From positions 1 through 33,817 of the forward strand of contig CALWLN010000004.1 of NCBI GenBank assembly GCA_944381535.1: a stretch of 33,817 nucleotides of DNA, written 5' to 3'. The DNA is from an uncultured Lachnospiraceae bacterium. Lineage in GTDB: Bacteria > Bacillota > Clostridia > Lachnospirales > Lachnospiraceae. Positions within the stretch are counted from its first letter, which is position 1. Each line of letters starts with the position of its first letter. The notes under the pieces were generated by a model. It made no database searches. It was not told the DNA's origin and saw nothing but the letters and a program-made list of their open reading frames with translations. A program made the position numbers and the translations under genes. Of the stretch, positions 28,755-33,817 are shown in pieces.

Positions 28755-29747
28755 TCAGGCCAGTTCTGACAGAGTAATCTTTTCCGCAGTGGCTCTCGTC
28801 TCCAGAATCCGGTCATACAGCCGGGAGGCCTCCAGGGTCATGCTGTGCGGAGCCACCTTGCTTTCGATGGCTCCGCTGCGGACGCAGTCTATCACCTCCT
28901 GGATTTCATAAACAAAGCCGTTCTCCTGATCGTCCGCAAACACTTCCGGCTCCTTTCCGTCCTCATACAGACAGCACTCTTGCCCGAAATGGGGATTTTT
29001 CATTTCGATCCGTCCTTTGCTTCCGAAGAATATCGCCATATTGCCCGGGTCTGTCAGGAAGCTGGCCGCAAGCCGGCCCAGGCAGCCATCCATCCGCACC
29101 TGGAGAAGTTCGGCAGCATCCACGTCCGTATCCGTCCAGATGGTCTGAATCTCCACCTCCTTCACCTGTTTTTCCAGAAGTCCCGTAAGGATATCGTAGC
29201 AGTAAACCAGCAGATCGTACATGGCTCCGCCTCCCAGCTCCCGGTTAAAGTACCGGTTTTGCGGATTCCTTGGCGCGCAAAAGCCGATATCCACCTGGGC
29301 CAGTGTCACATCCCCGATTCTGCCTTCCGCAATCCACCGACGGACTATCGCCATCTTGGGAAGAAAACGGCTCCACATGCCTTCCATTACAAAGACGCCC
29401 AACTCCTTTGAGCGGTCAAACACGGTTTTGGCTTCCCGGTATGTGCGGAACATGGCTTTCTCACAGAGTACCGGTACCCGGTAATCCAGGCAGAGCATGG
29501 TAAGTTCATAATGAGCATTGGTGGTGACTGCGATATACACCGCATCCAGCTGCTCCCTTTTCAGCATTTCCTCGTAGTCTTCATAGACGCCGGGAATCTG
29601 AAATTCCGCCGCCAGTTTTGCGGCTTTCCCCGGCGTTCTGCCTGCCACAGCCGCCACCACGGCCGTGCCGGTGCGCTCCACTGCGTCACAGAACTGACGG
29701 GTGATATTTCCTGCTCCCATGATTCCAAATCTGAATTTTGTTTTCAT
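28755..29747 (-). CDS. Gfo/Idh/MocA family oxidoreductase
   Basis: 330 aa NAD(P)-dependent sugar oxidoreductase. N-terminal Rossmann domain with GIMGAGNITRQF and VYIAVTTNAHYE; the usual CEKP motif reads CEKA (VLCEKAMFRTYREAK). The C-terminal alpha/beta domain has FNRELGGGAMYDLLVYCYDIL, the region supplying the catalytic Tyr/His in relatives. The Ala in place of Pro is a moderate deviation in a position that shapes the cofactor pocket; the general base Lys is retained. Resembles the trans-dihydrodiol/xylose dehydrogenase branch. Substrate unknown; it lies next to, but opposite, the catabolic operon. Confidence 0.9.
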   Translation of the reverse strand: MKTKFRFGIMGAGNITRQFCDAVERTGTAVVAAVAGRTPGKAAKLAAEFQIPGVYEDYEEMLKREQLDAVYIAVTTNAHYELTMLCLDYRVPVLCEKAMFRTYREAKTVFDRSKELGVFVMEGMWSRFLPKMAIVRRWIAEGRIGDVTLAQVDIGFCAPRNPQNRYFNRELGGGAMYDLLVYCYDILTGLLEKQVKEVEIQTIWTDTDVDAAELLQVRMDGCLGRLAASFLTDPGNMAIFFGSKGRIEMKNPHFGQECCLYEDGKEPEVFADDQENGFVYEIQEVIDCVRSGAIESKVAPHSMTLEASRLYDRILETRATAEKITLSELA

Positions 29748-29797
29748 TTCTTTCTCCTTTTTGTTGTCAGAAACCGCTTTGTGAACCTATTGTATCT

Positions 29798-29841
29798 ATT
29801 GTACCATAGAACTAAAAATTTAAAAGCTTCTATGGTACAAT
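29798..29841. repeat. 14-bp perfect inverted repeat in a divergent promoter region
   Basis: ATTGTACCATAGAA (29798-29811) and TTCTATGGTACAAT (29828-29841) are exact reverse complements around a 16-base AT-rich centre. The element sits between the divergent oxidoreductase and Panacea-domain genes, 16 bases upstream of the promoter of the latter. It is a candidate operator for a dimeric or tetrameric regulator, for example autoregulation by the HTH-containing Panacea protein, or a hairpin in the oxidoreductase leader. Confidence 0.75.
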
Positions 29842-29857
29842 TTATGTTGATAGCATA

Positions 29858-29886
29858 TTGACAAAAATCAATCATAGGCAAATAAT
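29858..29886 (+). promoter_or_regulatory. promoter of the Panacea-domain gene
   Basis: A perfect TTGACA at 29858-29863, a 17-base spacer and AATAAT at 29881-29886 (five of six). Transcription would start near 29893, 50 bases ahead of the ATG, behind a very strong GGGAGGGGGAGG ribosome binding site. Confidence 0.75.
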
Positions 29887-29942
29887 GATGATAGAAAAAA
29901 TCGAAAACCCAATCATTTTATTGGGAGGGGGAGGTGCCCATC

Positions 29943-30953
29943 ATGATGGAGGGAAGAAAAGATTTTTGTATAGAATGCAGAAAAGAAACAGAGTATCTTT
30001 TACGGAAAAAGGAAATGGTAAAGACGATAAGAGATAAGAAATACGTCTTTGAAATTACAGTGGCGGTGTGTACGGAGTGCGGAGAGGAGATGAGTATTCC
30101 CGGACTTATCGATAAGAATGTACAGGAAATAGATAAGCAGTACAGAACTGCTGAAGGTCTTGTTACGGTTGAAGATATAGAAAAGCTAATGAAAATTTAT
30201 AAAATAGGGAAAGCTCCTTTATCGCTTGTTCTTGGTTTTGGGGAAGTGACCGTGACCAGATATCTGGAAGGGCAGGTACCATCCAAAGAGTACTCAGATA
30301 CCATAAAGTCTGCATTGACTTCTCCGGCATTTATGAAAGATAAGCTGGAGAAGAATCGGGAGAAGATCACGGATGCGGCATATAAGAAGGTGATGGCGGC
30401 AGCCGTAAGTCTGGAGAGCCTTTTTTCCGTATCTGATAAAATGCTTAGGGTCATTGCCTATGTTTTTGAAAGATTGGAGGAAGTTACTCCGCTGATGTTG
30501 CAGAAACTACTCTATTTTATCCAGGGAATCTATTCCGCGCTACATGGGAAACCGATTTTTACGGAAGACTGTAGAGCATGGGTTCACGGTCCTGTTTATC
30601 CGGAGGTTTACGATCTTTTCAGAGACTTTAAGTATAATCCGATTGAGGACGCGCGTTTTGCGCTTCTGGATGGAACTGCGGATGCGCTGACGGAGGAAGA
30701 GAGACAGGTCATTAATCTGGTTGTTAATACGTTTGGAATGTATAGCGGGAAAGTATTAGAGAAAATCACCCATAACGAGGTGCCGTGGAAGATTGCGCGG
30801 AAGGGATATGGAGATGGTATCCCTTCAAATGCAATATTAACGAAAGAAAGTATCAGAAAGTATTATGAAGCTATGAATGTAAAATACGGGCTTGATTCAG
30901 AAGAGGGTGTGGGAGCGTATATACGAGATATGCTGAGGGAAGAGCCGGAGTGA
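29943..30953 (+). CDS. Panacea (SocA-like) antitoxin-type protein with zinc finger and HTH
   Basis: 336 aa from the ATG at 29943, 8 bases after GGAGG; the upstream GTG at 29934 overlaps that ribosome site. Residues 9-46 carry two CxxC pairs (C9/C12, C43/C46), a zinc finger like that of MqsA/YgiT antitoxins. About 75-125 is an HTH (LSLVLGFGEVTVTRYLEG). About 165-300 is a Panacea/SocA domain (DUF4065): TPLMLQKLLYFIQGIYSAL and CRAWVHGPVYPEVYDLFRDF. Panacea proteins are known as adaptable antitoxin domains neutralising unrelated toxins. No intact toxin gene is adjacent on either side, which is odd. It may be an orphan antitoxin, have lost its partner to the IS110 insertion, or act as a stand-alone regulator or phage-related factor. 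Confidence 0.87.
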   Translation: MMEGRKDFCIECRKETEYLLRKKEMVKTIRDKKYVFEITVAVCTECGEEMSIPGLIDKNVQEIDKQYRTAEGLVTVEDIEKLMKIYKIGKAPLSLVLGFGEVTVTRYLEGQVPSKEYSDTIKSALTSPAFMKDKLEKNREKITDAAYKKVMAAAVSLESLFSVSDKMLRVIAYVFERLEEVTPLMLQKLLYFIQGIYSALHGKPIFTEDCRAWVHGPVYPEVYDLFRDFKYNPIEDARFALLDGTADALTEEERQVINLVVNTFGMYSGKVLEKITHNEVPWKIARKGYGDGIPSNAILTKESIRKYYEAMNVKYGLDSEEGVGAYIRDMLREEPE

Positions 30954-30962
30954 TCCGGCTCT
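30941..30962 (+). terminator. 8-bp hairpin spanning the Panacea stop codon
   Basis: AGAGCCGG and CCGGCTCT pair around the loop AGTGAT, which contains the stop codon. No T-run follows, so it is more an mRNA 3' structure than a classical terminator. Confidence 0.45.
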
Positions 30963-31295
30963 CATGTGATATTAGCGGATGAAGAAAGTTCCTGGCCGTT
31001 CCAAAAAGTATGGGTTCAAAGAAGGAAGGGGAAATTTTCTTTCGGTGCTGATTGAAAAAGATGGCTATTATTGATGGAATGTGTTACAATATAAGTACGA
31101 TTTTTGTAAAACAATTGGGCAGACCCCTTACAGAAAAAGAGGCGGAGAAATTCAGAATTAAATAGTCCAGCTAAGAAATGTCAAGAGGTAAAATGAAAAA
31201 TGGTAAAAATTTTTTTTTCAAGCAGCTGATGTAAAAAAGGGTAACCTTAATAAACCCATTGCTATGGGATTTTTGAAATTTGGTTCAAATCTCCA
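30963..31295. other. AT-rich gap with two short overlapping ORFs
   Basis: About 330 bases between the Panacea gene and the IS110 transposase stop. Two small plus-strand ORFs overlap: 30979-31074 (31 aa, starting MKKVPGRSKKYGF) and 31061-31165 (34 aa, ending GRPLTEKEAEKFRIK). The second has a protein-like charged tail, but neither has a convincing ribosome binding site. They may be remnants of a toxin or other gene broken by the IS. The right part (about 31190-31295) is A/T-rich with T- and A-runs and probably includes the IS end. Confidence 0.4.
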
Positions 31296-32630
31296 TCAGG
31301 CAGCGACGTCTACAGATCTTGGGTGTTCTGTTGCATAACGTTCACAGTGTTCTTCCGGCGTAATGAGTTCAAAAGGCTTATTATCCCGGAGCATAGCGAA
31401 AATGATGTTGCAGATTTTGTGCATAACGGCTCCGACAGCAACAATCTTTTTCTTGCTGGCACATTTGCGGGTGTAATAATCATAAATGACCGGGTTTACG
31501 GGAGCTTTTGTTGCTTTATCCACTTTCAGGTTGTTGATGGCGATCATATGCAGGACGCGCCTGGCAAGACTGGAGCCACGCTTGGACATGTGGACTCTGT
31601 CTCCATGGAGTTTGCCGGAATCATTTACGCCGGGATCCAACCCAAAGTAAGCATAGAGCTTCTTGGGTGAGGAGAACAGGTCAAAGGAACCCATTTCCGC
31701 AATCAGGACAACGGCGCTTAAAAAGCCGACACCGCGCAGGGACTGTGTAATGGAGATGTGTTCATAGGCCGGTGTTCCTTCCAGCTTATCGACAGCCATA
31801 TGTAGTTTTTCGAGTATGCTGTCCAGATGTTCCTGGTATTCCCGATAGAGTTTTATATACCGGCGGATCCGGAGCGCGTTGCTGGGAAGGGCACGTCCGA
31901 AAACAGCTGCATCCTTTGCGGCGACGCATATAGCATCATACTTGGCGAGGGCATACTTTTCCCCAAAGCGTGCCGTGCCGCGGATGATATTCACAAGCTC
32001 GTCTTTTGGGGCGGCAAGCATGTCCGCCGCGAGGGGGTAAGCTTCCAGAAGCTTTAAGGATGTCTGCGTTGTGATCTTGCTGAACACATTCAGGTACGCG
32101 GGAAAGGACACTTTGAGTTCCGCGTTAAGCTTCAACACGACGGCGGACTGCAGATCCTTGAAATAATAGTAGTCACGCGCGAGATTGCGCAGATCAATGA
32201 TTGCGTCATCCGGGACAATGGAAGTCTTAAGGGAGGTATCCTGGCCGACTTTAGCGGCTTTTTTTGAATCAAATTTATCATTATGTAGTTTCCTAACGTT
32301 CATATTTGTGCTATTCTTAGTAATGATAGGATTAATGACGGAGCAGTCAAAACCCTTATCACGAAGGAAGCACAGGAGCGGGATGTGGTAGATCCCGGTG
32401 GACTCAAGGAAGCAACGGCTTTCGAGAGAATACATCTCTTGGGCTTCCTTTATTTTTGTGACAGCAAGCTCACGGGACTGGGGATCAGAGTGAATGATCT
32501 TAAAAGGTTTTCCAGTGAGAATGCCATTGGGGAGCATGATGGACATCCAGGTGAAATCAGCGCCGACATCAAGCCCGACTGAGAGGTAGGGGATGCTTTC
32601 GAGCATCTTGAGTACTTTTTGATAATGCAT
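31296..32630 (-). CDS. IS110-family transposase (bridge-RNA-type recombinase)
   Basis: 444 aa from the ATG at 32630, with AGAAAGGA 7 bases upstream on the minus strand; the frame extending to 32717 runs through the structured leader. The RuvC-like DEDD domain shows D21 (VGLDVGADF), E76 (LESTGIYH) and D118/D121 (HNDKFDSKKAA). A coiled region follows, then the Tnp_20 domain with LRGVGFLSAVVLIAEMGSF and AYFGLDPGVNDSG, and the catalytic serine region MSKRGSSLARR. Both catalytic parts are intact, so the element could be active. It is somewhat longer than many IS110 transposases. It moves DNA through a serine- and DEDD-dependent mechanism guided, in characterised relatives, by a non-coding bridge RNA from the element end. 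Confidence 0.93.
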   Translation of the reverse strand: MHYQKVLKMLESIPYLSVGLDVGADFTWMSIMLPNGILTGKPFKIIHSDPQSRELAVTKIKEAQEMYSLESRCFLESTGIYHIPLLCFLRDKGFDCSVINPIITKNSTNMNVRKLHNDKFDSKKAAKVGQDTSLKTSIVPDDAIIDLRNLARDYYYFKDLQSAVVLKLNAELKVSFPAYLNVFSKITTQTSLKLLEAYPLAADMLAAPKDELVNIIRGTARFGEKYALAKYDAICVAAKDAAVFGRALPSNALRIRRYIKLYREYQEHLDSILEKLHMAVDKLEGTPAYEHISITQSLRGVGFLSAVVLIAEMGSFDLFSSPKKLYAYFGLDPGVNDSGKLHGDRVHMSKRGSSLARRVLHMIAINNLKVDKATKAPVNPVIYDYYTRKCASKKKIVAVGAVMHKICNIIFAMLRDNKPFELITPEEHCERYATEHPRSVDVAA

Positions 32631-32644
32631 AATAATATCCTTTC

Positions 32645-32930
32645 TGGCAGGCATCCATTTCCAGAGGGTGGATACACAACCTAGCGGCTTATACAGGTAT
32701 AGCCTGGGGCTTCCCAACCAGCCAAAACATAAATCACCACCGAATGGATTGACAGACTATTCAAGAGGTTTGACCAGCCGGAAAGCTGGTTCCCAGGGAG
32801 GAAACGTCAATGATCCTGCCTTCAGTGATTATACCTCAATATTTTGTCTGGCGCATTAAGGAAACCTCAGACATGGTAAATAATGTAGCCCTATAACTTC
32901 TGATGGAGGGGGAATTCCTCCTTCCGTTAT
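32645..32930 (-). ncRNA. candidate bridge RNA region upstream of the IS110 transposase
   Basis: About 290 bases precede the transposase start with no credible gene, and contain several small hairpins: ATCCA/TGGAT (32653-32657 with 3269-32673 numbering, i.e. 32669-32673), GGCT-ATA/TAT-AGCC with loop CAGG (32686-32704), ACCAGC/GCTGGT (32773-32778 and 32785-32790), and GGAGG/CCTCC (32905-32921). IS110-group elements encode their bridge RNA in exactly this position. Strand and exact ends are inferred from the transposase orientation. Confidence 0.45.
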
Positions 32931-32973
32931 ATCTATATAGATTTATTAGATTGGACTTTGTAACTGTTAACTA

Positions 32974-32991
32974 GTAGTCATTCTTGACTAC
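32974..32991. promoter_or_regulatory. inverted repeat, probable TA operator, with -10 element
   Basis: GTAGTCA-TTCT-TGACTAC is a perfect 7-bp inverted repeat directly upstream of TATACT (33000-33005), the likely -10 of the toxin-antitoxin genes. VapBC-type complexes commonly bind such palindromes to repress their own promoter. No good -35 is visible because the palindrome occupies that position. Confidence 0.55.
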
Positions 32992-33018
32992 ACCATTATT
33001 ATACTAGGAGGTTTCATT

Positions 33019-33243
33019 ATGTTAGCAGCGGTAAAAGGCATTGTACAAGGGAATACAGTTCTTATTGAAGATGATGATATAAGGGAATATGACGGAGCAG
33101 AGGTTATAGTTACTTTATTGAGTCAACCTAAGGGGAAAGAAAAGAAGGCGTTTGTTGACTGGGATAGTTTTGTTATCCCAAGTGAACGTGGGAAAAATGT
33201 AGATGAATATATGAAGGAGATGCGTGAAAATGATAGGCTTTAA
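33019..33243 (+). CDS. VapB-like antitoxin
   Basis: 74 aa. The N-terminal half (AAVKGIVQGNTVLIEDDD followed by YDGAEVIVTLL) has the short beta-rich pattern of AbrB/AF2212-like antitoxins that bind DNA as dimers. The C-terminal half (DWDSFVIPSERGKNVDEYM and on) is acidic and helical, as expected for a toxin-binding tail. AGGAGG sits 7 bases before the ATG. It overlaps the downstream PIN-domain gene by 14 bases, the usual antitoxin-first arrangement. The assignment rests largely on the toxin next door. Confidence 0.8.
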   Translation: MLAAVKGIVQGNTVLIEDDDIREYDGAEVIVTLLSQPKGKEKKAFVDWDSFVIPSERGKNVDEYMKEMRENDRL

Positions 33244-33664
33244 AATGGTTTTTGTTGATACAGCACCTTTCATTTATTTCATTGAAAAAAATATTGATAA
33301 TCCACAGTATTATGACAAGGTAAAAAACTTTTTTCGGTATGGATATGAGAATGACAGAAAATTTGTATCATCTGTAATTACGATGGAAGAATATTTTGTA
33401 TTTCCATATAGAAATAAAGACCATACGTTAATAGATATGTTTCATCGTCTTGTGGAAACAACAAATATGGAAATTGTGGAGATTAATAAAGAAATTGCAA
33501 AGAAAGCGGCACAGATAAGAGCGGAATATAAGGGATTTAAAGCGATGGACGCTTTGCAATTAGCAACAGCTTGTATAATGGGATGTGATTTGTTTTTGAC
33601 GAATGATAAGCAGTTGAGACAATTTAAAGAGATAAAGTGCATTACAGTTGATGAACTAATTTGA
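33230..33664 (+). CDS. VapC-like PIN-domain toxin
   Basis: 144 aa PIN-domain ribonuclease, a Mg-dependent endoribonuclease that arrests growth by cutting RNA, typically tRNA or rRNA. The acidic residues of the site are present: D10 (VFVDTAPFIYFIE), E53 (TMEEY), D107 (AMDALQLATA) and D126 (FLTNDKQL), so it should be active. The ATG at 33230 is preferred to the GTG at 33224, which is only 4 bases from AGGAG; both lie inside the antitoxin gene. The module lies between two insertion sequences. Confidence 0.9.
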   Translation: MIGFKMVFVDTAPFIYFIEKNIDNPQYYDKVKNFFRYGYENDRKFVSSVITMEEYFVFPYRNKDHTLIDMFHRLVETTNMEIVEINKEIAKKAAQIRAEYKGFKAMDALQLATACIMGCDLFLTNDKQLRQFKEIKCITVDELI

Positions 33665-33690
33665 AGAGGGTTTGTCGTTTTATGGTGACC

Positions 33691-33817
33691 GGGATAGTGT
33701 AAAATAACTTGTGTCTTATGGAAGAAAATGGCTCCTTTTTGGCAAGAATTAAGATATGACAATTCTTATCGAAAAGGAGTATTTTTATGGCTATTGCAAA
33801 GGAGCAGATTCGACAGA
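33691..33817 (+). mobile_element. left end of an IS256-family element, cut by the window
   Basis: GGGATAGTGTAAAATAACTT at 33691-33710 has the TGTAAA(A)-containing look of IS256/Mutator-family terminal repeats and is followed about 75 bases later by a transposase start. The other end lies outside the window, so the inverted repeat cannot be confirmed and the boundary is approximate. Confidence 0.6.
33787..33817 (+). CDS. IS256-family transposase, first 10 codons only
   Basis: ATG at 33787 with AGGAG 7 bases upstream. The ten visible codons read MAIAKEQIRQ, the usual opening of IS256-family (Mutator-type) transposases in Clostridia. The rest is beyond the right edge, so intactness is unknown. 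Confidence 0.65.
   Translation, partial: MAIAKEQIRQ

Larger units (their letters stand above)
31190..32960 (-). mobile_element. IS110-family insertion sequence (ends approximate)
   Basis: Built around the transposase gene at 31296-32630. IS110 elements lack conventional terminal inverted repeats and target duplications, so the ends cannot be fixed by eye; the limits are my estimate from where non-coding IS-like sequence gives way to neighbouring regulatory signals. TCAAGAGGT occurs at both 31181 and 32761 in direct orientation, but I cannot show that it marks a junction. Confidence 0.6.

Noticed and set aside
31181-32769. TCAAGAGGT direct repeat flanking part of the IS110 element as its ends
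   Set aside because: The right copy lies within the putative bridge RNA region and nine bases can recur by chance in AT-rich DNA, so I do not use it as a boundary.

Overview
The window looks like a chromosomal segment of a gut-type Firmicute, most likely a Lachnospiraceae-like Clostridium relative. This is inferred from the gene families (YesM/YesN-type two-component system, lipoprotein-dependent sugar ABC importer, fucosidases of families GH29 and GH95, LacZ-type GH2), the strong AGGAGG ribosome binding sites, short operon spacings and moderate GC. No rRNA, tRNA or housekeeping marker is present to fix the taxon. No CRISPR array was seen.

Layout. (1) 1-8203, plus strand: a glycan side-chain stripping cluster, with a GH29 fucosidase cut by the left edge, a GH95 fucosidase, a broken cutC remnant, a GH2 beta-galactosidase with its own extended -10 promoter, an SGNH esterase and an alpha/beta-hydrolase esterase. 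(2) 8363-17716: a minus-strand KdgF-like cupin divergent from a YesM-type histidine kinase and YesN-type AraC response regulator, then a solute-binding lipoprotein, two ABC permeases and a heparinase II/III-like polysaccharide lyase. This reads as sensing, import and cleavage of an acidic oligosaccharide. (3) 17795-19375, minus strand: a protein fusing an XRE-type DNA-binding domain to an ADP-ribosylglycohydrolase-fold domain. (4) 19568-28450, plus strand: an operon behind a TTGACA promoter with a perfect LacI-type palindrome just downstream. It encodes a class II ketose-bisphosphate aldolase, a LacI regulator, an FGGY sugar kinase, a GatD-like polyol-phosphate dehydrogenase, a PfkB kinase, an aldo/keto reductase, an esterase and a second GH29 fucosidase. 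(5) 28755-29747, minus strand: a Gfo/Idh/MocA oxidoreductase. (6) 29858-33817: a more AT-rich accessory end with a Panacea (SocA-like) antitoxin-type protein, an IS110-family transposase with a structured non-coding leader, a VapBC-type toxin-antitoxin pair and the first bases of an IS256-family element running off the right edge.

How it may work together. The three fucosidases, LacZ and the esterases have no visible secretion signal where the N-terminus is seen, so fucosylated, galactosylated and possibly acylated oligosaccharides are probably imported first and dismantled in the cytoplasm. The reductase, FGGY kinase, GatD-like dehydrogenase, PfkB kinase and class II aldolase could form a reductive route from an aldose such as galactose, via polyol, polyol phosphate and tagatose-6-phosphate, to triose phosphates. 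That pathway is inference and is the most interesting metabolic hypothesis here. Candidate natural substrates include fucosylated plant side chains or host glycans; the sequence alone does not decide between them.
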